DNA of 6,730 bases from contig QILH01000119.1 of NCBI GenBank assembly GCA_003233255.1, forward strand, positions 1-6,730, written 5' to 3'. The position numbers and the translations under genes were made by a program. This document shows, in pieces, positions 1 to 6,060 of the stretch (positions are counted from its first letter, which is position 1; each line of letters starts with the position of its first letter). A model generated the notes under the pieces. It searched no databases. It was given only the letters and a program-made list of their open reading frames with translations, and was not told the origin of the DNA. The stretch is from Gammaproteobacteria bacterium. GTDB taxonomy: Bacteria > Pseudomonadota > Gammaproteobacteria > UBA6429 > Thiohalophilaceae.

Positions 1-80
1 GAGCCAGCCCCTCCTCCACACGCAGTCAATAATGGTGTAAACACTATACTCGTCATTAACGTACACAATAGAATTTTCAT
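1..80 (-). CDS. Lipoprotein, N-terminal fragment (runs off left edge)
   Basis: An open frame on the minus strand starts with ATG at 80-78 and continues past position 1, giving 26 complete codons. The peptide begins MKILLC, continues with a hydrophobic stretch (LMTSIVFTPLL), and reaches a lipobox L18-T19-A20-C21 followed by GGGAG. This is the classic layout of a type II (lipoprotein) signal peptide: a short basic start, a hydrophobic core and a cysteine that would be lipidated and become residue 1 of the mature protein. Glycine, not aspartate, follows the cysteine, which by the usual +2 rule favours outer-membrane sorting. A G-rich ribosome binding site (GGGGGA, complement of 85-90) lies 4 nt before the ATG. 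The mature domain is outside the window, so its function cannot be named. It reads in the same direction as the upstream c-di-GMP gene, 91 bp away, and could be co-transcribed with it. Confidence 0.72.
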   Translation of the reverse strand, partial: MKILLCTLMTSIVFTPLLTACGGGAG

Positions 81-91
81 AACGTCCCCCG

Positions 92-125
92 GTTAGCAAA
101 ATGCTTAATGAACAAGCATGCTAAC
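92..125. repeat. 12-bp hairpin (inverted repeat) before the lipoprotein start
   Basis: GTTAGC (92-97) pairs with GCTAAC (120-125), and ATGCTT (101-106) pairs with AAGCAT (114-119). This gives 12 perfect base pairs with a 3-nt bulge (98-100, AAA) and a 7-nt loop (107-113). It lies between the stop of the c-di-GMP gene and the ribosome binding site of the lipoprotein gene, ending 1 nt before that site's G run. On the minus strand no U run follows it, so it is not a standard terminator for the c-di-GMP gene. On the + strand a T run (134-139) follows after 8 nt. It could be a 5'-leader structure, an RNA processing or stability element, or a protein-binding site. Confidence 0.7.
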
Positions 126-171
126 ATTGTATATTTTTTGCGGCAAACTATACGAATAAGAACATTTGAAG

Positions 172-3075
172 TCAGCGCCCGGCAAGACGAAATTGAATGG
201 TATGCTGATCATAATCTGATGCAACCGCGATATTATAGCCTTGCGCTAAATTAACCCCAATCTCTCTTAACATGACCATCGTCTCTTCATTTTGTACATA
301 TTCAGCAATGGTTTTTTTACCCAGAATATGACAGACATCATTAATGGCTTTAACCAATGCGTAATTTAACTCATCCTCATGCATTGAACCAATAAACGAT
401 CCATCAATTTTCACATAATCGACATCCAACTCGCGTAAATAAGAAAAAGAACTATAGCCTACCCCAAAATCATCCAACGCCGTTTTGAATCCCATCAATC
501 GCAATTCAGACAGAAAGTTTCTAGCCTTATCAAGATCGGCAATGGCAACATCCTCGGTGATTTCGAAGACTACTCGTTCAGCTTCCACTTTTAAGGTGTC
601 GAGTGATGCACGAATTAAATCTAATACCTGTGGATCGCCTATCGATTTTCCAGAGAGATTTATAAAATAACATATATTTTCCTGTTTTGGTTGCATGTTT
701 AACCATTCAAAGGCATGTTCAACGACCCATCGATCGATATCCGGCATTAAACCAAAACGTTCTGCTGAATCAAAAAAGCCACTTGGCAAAATGTATTCGC
801 CCGTATCAACATCTAACATTCGGAGCAAAAGTTCATAACTAAACAAGCTTGCGTCTTCAACATTTATTATTGGCTGACAGGAAAAAACAAAGCCGTTATT
901 CTCCAACGCATGACGAATACGTCGAGTCCAGCCCATCTCATTATAAAAAGTATCAATTCGGTCTTTGTCCTTGTTTTCAAACAAATGTACCCGATTTCGG
1001 CCAGCACGTTTCGCCATATGACATGCAACGTCAGCACGAGCCAAAAAAGCATCTTTACTATCGATACCGGGTTCATACATGGCCACACCAATAGAGCAAC
1101 CCGTATCAATGTGTTTACCCGAAGCCACAAAATTATAACTCGAAATCGCCGTTCGATAATTATCAGCCACTTTTTCGACCTGATCCTTTTCGACATCCAC
1201 CAGTATTAAGGCAAACTCATCGCCGCCAAGACGTGCCAGTATATCGCTTTTACGAGTGCGCGCAGCCAGAGTGTTAGCAATACCGACTAACAATCGATCA
1301 CCCTGTAAATGGCCTAAGGTATCATTTATATATTTAAAATTATCCAGGTCAATGTAAATACAGGCGCACAATGAATCGTCGTGGCGTTTGGCGCGCTCGA
1401 ACTCTCTTTCAAGCGTCACGTTGAAATATTGGCGGTTATACAAACTCGTTAACGAATCGTGTTCAGCTAAATGCTGCAAGTGATCCATCATCGCTCGGCG
1501 CTCGGTTACATCATCAACTATGGCTGTAAATAATCGCTTGCCATCAAGCCGCATCTCGCTTTTCTTGAATGACATAACAAATTCATGATGATTTTTCCGC
1601 AGCGCTTTTAGTTCAGGTTCACCTTTAAATTCTCCCAGCCTACCCTCACGTAAAAGATTTTTAAGTTCATTTTCGTTTGCGCACATCGGATCGGTATTTA
1701 ATAATATATCAAATCTTTGCCCAACCACTTCATGACTTTCATAATTGAAGAGCTGTTGCGCCGCCGCATTAAATGTCTCAATGCAACCTTGCTCGTCTAT
1801 TGTTATTATCCCTTCAGCTGCATTATCCAGTATCGATTCTAGACGGCTTTGCCTATTATAAACCTGATGGCGCATATCATTATACGAACTGATTAATTTA
1901 TTTATTTCATCCAGACTGGCACTTACATTATCGTCTATCGCCGAACCTAATGGATCAAATTGCATCTGGTTTGCCAATCTCAAAACCGGACGGCGAATGT
2001 TACGCTGAAAGAAAACGTACATGATAAACATCATTATAAATACAGCTGTGGTAAAAATAAAAATAAACCATGACAGCGTAAGCGCGGTTTTCTGTGAATC
2101 GGCAATGGCTTTTTGGTTGGAGTTGTATGCCTCCTTTTTGAGGGCCTCGGCCTTTTCAAGCAAAGAATTCAATGTTGGCTGAAGTGAATTTTTAATCAAA
2201 GAAACATCGGCACGCCAGTTATCCGATAGATAAATTTCAACCGCCTTTTCTAAAGTCTTATTATAATTGGTTGCAGCAAGCCGCATTTGTCCAATTGACT
2301 CTTCTTGCTGAAGGCCTAGTCTATTATTGTTTTTCTGAATTTCCAGTTTATCCAGGATATCGATAACGTTATCGATAAACATCTTGCGGTTCTTAAGATT
2401 TAAGTTCATAGCAACTTCTGGATCACCAAAGGCCCCCATTCGATTGGCGACAAAAATCCGAAACCAGCTGACTTGCATTGACCAGGCATAACGAGCCTCC
2501 TGAAATAAATGCATAACACTTGAATATTCGTCTTCGATTACGCTCGGGCGAAAATCAGTTAACACGCCCTCCTGTAATGCCAATTCTACCGCTTCAGAAA
2601 ACTGTCGATTGATCGGCTCTAATTCATTTATTAAAATTGGCATTGCAGGGTAACGACTTTCCACGTTCTGCATTATCTTCTGATATTGAATCGTCGCATC
2701 GTTTAAATTTTCAACTTCGCCTGCCAGCTCCATCGCCTGCGCACTTAACGCCTTGTCATTTTTCACTTCCCGCATATAGACAAAAGCCCAGGCCAGATTT
2801 CTTGACTCGTTAAGATGGAAATTTAACTCGCTTAGTTTCGCTTTGGATAAAAAGGTTGAATACTGATGTAACGTACTTTCAACCGATCGGACTTCATCGA
2901 TGATTTTATGGATCGAATTACTCAACAGATTATTAACCTGGATTTTTTTATAATTTTTTTCGGCCGTGCTCTGAACCAGTTGAAACGAATACATAGCCAG
3001 CAACAGTAGCGATAATAAAAATATTATTGCAACCAGGGCAAAACGACCGTTTAAGGTTTTTACTGTGAATGTCAT
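172..3075 (-). CDS. Membrane-bound PAS-GGDEF-EAL c-di-GMP cyclase/phosphodiesterase
   Basis: A 967-residue inner-membrane signalling protein expected to make and/or degrade cyclic di-GMP. A first membrane helix (about 11-33) and a second (about 333-357) flank a roughly 300-residue, mostly helical periplasmic region, probably a sensor; I cannot assign it to a named ligand family. A HAMP-like linker follows (about 358-402, with P363 and DEINKLISSYNDM), then a PAS domain (about 411-523). The GGDEF domain (about 533-700) has metal-site D576, the intact GGDEF signature at 617-621 and an RxxD inhibitory site at R608-D611. The EAL domain (about 720-960) has ELLLR at 748-752, N806, EITE 838-841, DDFG 868-871, K889 and E925, so both active sites look complete. 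The start ATG is preceded by a weak AGGG (complement of 3081-3084), and the first membrane helix supports it. Divergent from rluE. Net activity cannot be read from sequence. Confidence 0.95.
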   Translation of the reverse strand: MTFTVKTLNGRFALVAIIFLLSLLLLAMYSFQLVQSTAEKNYKKIQVNNLLSNSIHKIIDEVRSVESTLHQYSTFLSKAKLSELNFHLNESRNLAWAFVYMREVKNDKALSAQAMELAGEVENLNDATIQYQKIMQNVESRYPAMPILINELEPINRQFSEAVELALQEGVLTDFRPSVIEDEYSSVMHLFQEARYAWSMQVSWFRIFVANRMGAFGDPEVAMNLNLKNRKMFIDNVIDILDKLEIQKNNNRLGLQQEESIGQMRLAATNYNKTLEKAVEIYLSDNWRADVSLIKNSLQPTLNSLLEKAEALKKEAYNSNQKAIADSQKTALTLSWFIFIFTTAVFIMMFIMYVFFQRNIRRPVLRLANQMQFDPLGSAIDDNVSASLDEINKLISSYNDMRHQVYNRQSRLESILDNAAEGIITIDEQGCIETFNAAAQQLFNYESHEVVGQRFDILLNTDPMCANENELKNLLREGRLGEFKGEPELKALRKNHHEFVMSFKKSEMRLDGKRLFTAIVDDVTERRAMMDHLQHLAEHDSLTSLYNRQYFNVTLEREFERAKRHDDSLCACIYIDLDNFKYINDTLGHLQGDRLLVGIANTLAARTRKSDILARLGGDEFALILVDVEKDQVEKVADNYRTAISSYNFVASGKHIDTGCSIGVAMYEPGIDSKDAFLARADVACHMAKRAGRNRVHLFENKDKDRIDTFYNEMGWTRRIRHALENNGFVFSCQPIINVEDASLFSYELLLRMLDVDTGEYILPSGFFDSAERFGLMPDIDRWVVEHAFEWLNMQPKQENICYFINLSGKSIGDPQVLDLIRASLDTLKVEAERVVFEITEDVAIADLDKARNFLSELRLMGFKTALDDFGVGYSSFSYLRELDVDYVKIDGSFIGSMHEDELNYALVKAINDVCHILGKKTIAEYVQNEETMVMLREIGVNLAQGYNIAVASDYDQHTIQFRLAGR

Positions 3076-3196
3076 AATAGCCCTACTGAGCCTGTTTTCC
3101 GTAGTATATATAAGGTATAGATGTTTTCCGTCATCATTGCGAAAATAATATACATTTACAACTTAAAGTTATTTAACAAATATCGGTGGTTAGATA
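3076..3196. promoter_or_regulatory. Divergent intergenic region between the c-di-GMP gene and rluE
   Basis: This 121-bp AT-rich stretch must hold the promoters for both the minus-strand c-di-GMP gene and the + strand rluE operon. I see no strong consensus pair in either direction. On the minus strand, TATATT (complement of 3147-3152) with TTAAAT (complement of 3171-3176) 18 bp upstream is a weak sigma70-type candidate. On the + strand, TTTACA (3155-3160) resembles a -35 box but has no good -10 box at the right distance. The region also contains an exact 10-bp direct repeat and a small palindrome, AACTTAAAGTT (3160-3170). Confidence 0.4.
3093..3131. repeat. 10-bp direct repeat TGTTTTCCGT
   Basis: TGTTTTCCGT occurs exactly at 3093-3102 and again at 3122-3131, 29 bp apart from start to start. 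Both copies lie in the non-coding region between the two divergent genes, upstream of the c-di-GMP gene start. The arrangement would suit a pair of binding sites for a regulator, but no regulator is identified and the role is inferred. Confidence 0.5.
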
Positions 3197-3198
3197 TT
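3179..3198 (+). promoter_or_regulatory. Hairpin around the rluE ribosome binding site and start codon
   Basis: AATATC (3179-3184) and GATATT (3193-3198) form a 6-bp inverted repeat. The 8-nt loop (3185-3192) contains the likely ribosome binding site GGTGGT (3185-3190), and the 3' arm includes the first two bases of the TTG start codon. The stem is AT-rich and weak, so it could be a modest brake on initiation or chance. The site matters because it fixes the unusual start codon: GGTGGT is 6 nt before the TTG. Confidence 0.4.
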
Positions 3199-3778
3199 GA
3201 TTTTATTAGCATTTAATAAACCTTATGATGTGGTTTGCCAATTTCGCTCTCAGTCCGCGAGGGCCACTTTGAGCGATTTCATCAAGACGCAAAAGATATA
3301 CCCCTGTGGCCGTCTGGATCGCGACAGTGAGGGCCTGTTGCTACTAACCGATGATGGTCTATTACAACATCGGATCACGGCACCAAAACTTAAAATGAAA
3401 AAGGGATATTGGGTTCAGGTAGAAGGCATCCCGACTGAAAATGAGCTGCAAAAATTGCGAAACGGGGTTGAGTTGAAAGACGGCATGACCCTTCCGGCGC
3501 AGGTTAGTGCCATTTGCGCACCCGATATCTGGGAACGTAACCCCCCAATACGCGAACGTAAATCCATCGCCACGCAATGGCTGGATATTGGTATTAAAGA
3601 AGGCCGCAATCGTCAAATTCGCAGAATAACCGCCAATATCGGTTATCCTACCCTACGATTAATCCGCTATCGAATTGGCCCCTGGTATCTCAATGACCTC
3701 AACAGCGGTCAATCAACATTGCGTGAAGTCCCCAAATCCATACAGAACGAACTAAAACAGCTTAAAGGTAAAGCGTAA
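3197..3778 (+). CDS. rluE: 23S rRNA pseudouridine synthase RluE
   Basis: A 193-residue member of the RsuA/RluE pseudouridine synthase family. In E. coli RluE converts U2457 of 23S rRNA to pseudouridine during large-subunit assembly in the cytoplasm. The family signature GRLDRDSEGLL (38-48) holds the presumed catalytic aspartate D41. LLAFNKPYDVVCQF at the start, YWVQVEGIPT, RNPPIRERKS, EGRNRQIRR and PTLRLIRYRIG also match RluE closely. As in E. coli RluE there is no N-terminal S4 RNA-binding domain; the protein lacks the roughly 40-residue basic extension that precedes the NKPYD motif in E. coli. The start is a TTG: an in-frame TAG at 3191-3193 lies just upstream and the next in-frame ATG is beyond the catalytic motif, so no other common start keeps the domain whole. 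First gene of the tight rluE-nudJ-mnmA-hflD run; 2 bp separate its stop from the nudJ ATG. Confidence 0.95.
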   Translation: MILLAFNKPYDVVCQFRSQSARATLSDFIKTQKIYPCGRLDRDSEGLLLLTDDGLLQHRITAPKLKMKKGYWVQVEGIPTENELQKLRNGVELKDGMTLPAQVSAICAPDIWERNPPIRERKSIATQWLDIGIKEGRNRQIRRITANIGYPTLRLIRYRIGPWYLNDLNSGQSTLREVPKSIQNELKQLKGKA

Positions 3779-3780
3779 TC

Positions 3781-4224
3781 ATGCAATGGACTCCCCACAT
3801 TACCGTCGCCAGTATTTTAAAACAGGAGGATAAATATCTTTTTGTGCAGGAGCGTAAAGATAAACGCCTGGTTATTAATCAACCTGCAGGGCACTGGGAA
3901 CCGGGTGAGACCTTAATCGCTGCCGCGATAAGAGAAACCCTGGAAGAAACGGCCTGGCATTTTGAACCAACGGCAGTTACAGGAATCTATCAATGGCACC
4001 ATGAACCTCGAAATGAAACGTTTTTAAGGTTTTGTTTTTGTGGCACATTGTTAGAGCATGATCCGGCAAGAACACTGGATCCTGATATCGAATCCACCCT
4101 GTGGCTAACAGAAGAAGAATTAACCGCGCAACAGGCAACTCATCGCAGTCCCTTAGTGCAACGATGCATGGACGATTACCTGTCTGGCATTCAGCACGAC
4201 TTACGAATTATTTCAACAATATAA
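3781..4224 (+). CDS. nudJ: Nudix phosphatase NudJ
   Basis: A 147-residue Nudix hydrolase. E. coli NudJ removes phosphate from hydroxymethylpyrimidine diphosphate and thiamine pyrophosphate and also acts on nucleoside di- and triphosphates in the cytoplasm. The Nudix box runs from G37 to W59: G37, E43, then R51-E52 and the metal-binding E55-E56 are all present. The usual glycine near the end of the box is alanine (A58) and the last hydrophobic position is W59. The opening PHITVASIL, NQPAGHWEPGETL, FLRF and the late RSPLVQ all match E. coli NudJ in order, and the length is close to the E. coli protein (about 153). A possible ribosome binding site AAAGG (3764-3768) sits inside the end of rluE, 12 nt before the ATG. 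Coupling with rluE is likely (2-bp gap). The identification as NudJ rests on similarity plus gene order; the exact substrate is inferred. Confidence 0.92.
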   Translation: MQWTPHITVASILKQEDKYLFVQERKDKRLVINQPAGHWEPGETLIAAAIRETLEETAWHFEPTAVTGIYQWHHEPRNETFLRFCFCGTLLEHDPARTLDPDIESTLWLTEEELTAQQATHRSPLVQRCMDDYLSGIQHDLRIISTI

Positions 4225-5325
4225 ATGGCTGCAAAAACCAAAATTGTTGTTGGCATCTCCGGTGGCGTGGACTCATCGGTCAGCGCTTTGCTGTTACAGC
4301 AACAGGGTTATGATGTCTCCGCGGTATTCATGAAAAACTGGGAAGCGGATGACGACGAAGGTTATTGCCCAGCCGAACAGGATTATAGTGACGCAACCAA
4401 TGTATGCGAAACCCTGGGGATTGACATTGAGGGCGTTAACTTTTCGGATCAATACTGGGATCGCGTGTTTGCCTATTTTTTACAGGAATATTCAGCGGGT
4501 CGCACTCCTAACCCGGATATTCTGTGCAATAAAGAAATAAAATTCCGTGCCTTTTTAGATTACGCTTTATCACTTGGCGCAGAAAAAATAGCAACAGGCC
4601 ACTATGTCCGTAGCGAACAGCGTGACGACGGCTATGTTTTATTACGCGGGCTCGACAACGATAAAGATCAAAGTTACTTTTTATATACCTTACAGCAGGA
4701 TCAACTTGAAAAATGTCTGTTTCCCGTGGGCGAACTGTCCAAACCCGACGTGCGTAAACTTGCCGAACAACACAAGCTCATAACACACAATAAAAAAGAC
4801 AGCACCGGCATCTGTTTTATTGGCGAGCGTGACTTTAAAAGTTTTTTACAACGTTTTTTACCTGCACAACCCGGCGATATGGTTACCCCCGATGGCGATG
4901 TACTGGGCCGTCATGATGGCTTGATGTATTACACACGTGGGCAGCGGCAAGGTCTGGGACTTGGAGGCTCAGCAAACTATGGGCCAGAACCCTGGTATGT
5001 TGCCGATAAAGATCTCATTGAAAATAAACTTATCGTTGTACAGGGGCATGATCATGCTTTATTGCAAAGTCGCTGGTTGACCGCGATTAATCTTGACTGG
5101 GTATCTGGCACTGAGTTGAATGCTGCTTTACACTGCACGGCAAAAACCCGCTACCGACAAATTGATGCTGTCTGTTATGTACAACCACAACACGACAACA
5201 CCGTACATGTTGAATTTGAACAACCACAATGGGCCATCACAATTGGTCAGTCGGTAGTGTTCTATCAGAACGAAGTGTGCTTAGGGGGTGGAATTATTAA
5301 TACAACGGAAAAATTGATTACATAA
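4225..5325 (+). CDS. mnmA: tRNA-specific 2-thiouridylase MnmA
   Basis: A 366-residue enzyme that puts sulfur on U34 at the wobble position of tRNAs for Lys, Glu and Gln, giving 2-thiouridine. It adenylates the uridine with ATP and takes persulfide sulfur from the IscS-Tus relay. The PP-loop SGGVDSS is at 12-18. The two catalytic cysteines are in place: C101 in PNPDILCNKEIKF (nucleophile) and C197 in STGICFIGERDF (persulfide carrier). ATGHYVR (123-129), DQSYFLY (148-154) and RGQRQGLGLGG (238-248) are further family motifs, and the C-terminal barrel ends with a complete GGGII segment. Length is normal (E. coli 368). The ATG directly follows the nudJ TAA with no spacer, and I see no Shine-Dalgarno sequence before it. 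Initiation therefore probably depends on ribosomes finishing nudJ. It overlaps hflD by 1 bp. Confidence 0.98.
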   Translation: MAAKTKIVVGISGGVDSSVSALLLQQQGYDVSAVFMKNWEADDDEGYCPAEQDYSDATNVCETLGIDIEGVNFSDQYWDRVFAYFLQEYSAGRTPNPDILCNKEIKFRAFLDYALSLGAEKIATGHYVRSEQRDDGYVLLRGLDNDKDQSYFLYTLQQDQLEKCLFPVGELSKPDVRKLAEQHKLITHNKKDSTGICFIGERDFKSFLQRFLPAQPGDMVTPDGDVLGRHDGLMYYTRGQRQGLGLGGSANYGPEPWYVADKDLIENKLIVVQGHDHALLQSRWLTAINLDWVSGTELNAALHCTAKTRYRQIDAVCYVQPQHDNTVHVEFEQPQWAITIGQSVVFYQNEVCLGGGIINTTEKLIT

Positions 5326-5963
5326 TGACAAACTTAACGGATAAAACTCTTGCCCTGGCGGGTGTGTTTCAATGTGCTCGTTTGGTCTCACAGATTGCTA
5401 ATAAAGGCATTGTGGATCAGTATGATCTTGAAACGATTGTGCGCAGCACCCTCAATCAAAATCCAGATTCAACCCTGGCCGTGTATGGTAACTATGTAAA
5501 CATTAACACTGGCCTGCATGCTCTTATCCAGCATCTAAGTGATGGCATGGCTCAGCGCGATATGAATACCGCTCGGTATGTGATAAGTCTGTTGCATTTA
5601 GCACGAAAAGTCTGGAAGCGTAATAATATGCTAACTGCTATTGCCACTCGACTCGAGCGTGTCCAGGAGCAGGTCGATCTGTTTGGCATCACCCATGACA
5701 ATGTGCTGGCCAATCTGGCGAGTATTTATAGTGATACCATCAGCACCCTCTCACCGAAAATCATGGTGACCGGTGATACGCATCATTTATCAAACCCGCA
5801 AAATGCGGATAAAATACGCGCCATTCTCATGGGCGGTATTCGTTCTGCGATTTTATGGCAACAAAATAACGGCAGTCGCTGGCAAATCCTGTTAAAGCGC
5901 CGTCGCTACGTCGATGAGGCACGTCGAATCCTGGAATACGAAATGTCGAACCAGCTGCACTGA
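5325..5963 (+). CDS. hflD: High frequency lysogenization protein HflD homolog
   Basis: A 212-residue, mostly helical protein matching HflD (YcfC; about 213 residues in E. coli). In E. coli HflD is a peripheral inner-membrane protein that binds phage lambda CII and promotes its degradation; its everyday cellular role is not settled. Recognisable segments are LALAGVFQCARLV (9-21), NPDSTLAVYG (46-55), the central helices with ARYVISLLHLARK, SIYSDTISTLSPKIMVTG, and IRAILMGGIRSAILWQQ near the C-terminus. There is no signal peptide or clear membrane helix, consistent with peripheral attachment. Its ATG overlaps the mnmA stop (TAATG) and no Shine-Dalgarno sequence is near, so translation is probably coupled to mnmA. 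The mnmA-hflD pair is a conserved gammaproteobacterial neighbourhood. It is the last gene of the cluster before a 97-bp gap; no clear terminator follows. Confidence 0.94.
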   Translation: MTNLTDKTLALAGVFQCARLVSQIANKGIVDQYDLETIVRSTLNQNPDSTLAVYGNYVNINTGLHALIQHLSDGMAQRDMNTARYVISLLHLARKVWKRNNMLTAIATRLERVQEQVDLFGITHDNVLANLASIYSDTISTLSPKIMVTGDTHHLSNPQNADKIRAILMGGIRSAILWQQNNGSRWQILLKRRRYVDEARRILEYEMSNQLH

Positions 5964-5989
5964 ATTAATTAAGACCCGAATTCCTGCAT

Positions 5990-6018
5990 GGCACAAGCCC
6001 ATTACTATTCGCTATAAT
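5990..6018 (+). promoter_or_regulatory. Putative sigma70 promoter of acnA
   Basis: A perfect -10 hexamer TATAAT lies at 6013-6018. Seventeen bases upstream, GGCACA (5990-5995) matches the -35 consensus only in its last three bases. Transcription would start near 6025, leaving a leader of about 36 nt with the ribosome binding site. The weak -35 suggests help from an activator or a modest basal level. This is prediction from pattern only. Confidence 0.42.
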
Positions 6019-6024
6019 AAGCGA
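6009..6024. promoter_or_regulatory. Inverted repeat overlapping the acnA -10 box
   Basis: TCGCT (6009-6013) and AGCGA (6020-6024) are perfect 5-bp arms around a 6-bp centre (6014-6019). The repeat covers the whole TATAAT, a position where a bound repressor would block RNA polymerase. The arms are short, so chance cannot be excluded, and no known regulator consensus is recognised. Confidence 0.4.
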
Positions 6025-6049
6025 TTGCATTGCTAAATTATAATCATTG

Positions 6050-6055
6050 AAGGAG
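6050..6055 (+). promoter_or_regulatory. Strong ribosome binding site of acnA
   Basis: AAGGAG lies 5 nt before the ATG at 6061. It is the best Shine-Dalgarno match in the window, in contrast to mnmA and hflD, which have none, and it supports independent, efficient translation of acnA. Confidence 0.85.
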
Positions 6056-6060
6056 CTTTC

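Noticed and set aside
92..125. Rho-independent terminator for the c-di-GMP gene
   Set aside because: On the minus strand the hairpin is followed by GGGGGACGTT, not by a U run, so only the hairpin is reported.
849..1209. Open frames on both strands inside the c-di-GMP gene (849-1094 +, 867-1196 -, 910-1209 +), and 485-670 +
   Set aside because: They overlap conserved GGDEF and EAL coding sequence in other frames, show no recognisable domains and are shadows.
3362..3616. Minus-strand open frames inside rluE
   Set aside because: They lie opposite highly conserved RluE motifs and have no plausible protein features.
5965..5972. TTAATTAA palindrome after hflD as an operator or terminator
   Set aside because: It is a short AT-only palindrome with no stable stem and no following T run; chance is likely.
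5989..5994. TGGCAC as a sigma54 -24 element
   Set aside because: No TTGC-type -12 element stands at the required distance.
6039..6044. A second TATAAT as the acnA -10 box
   Set aside because: Transcription would begin around 6051, inside the ribosome binding site, and no -35 box fits.
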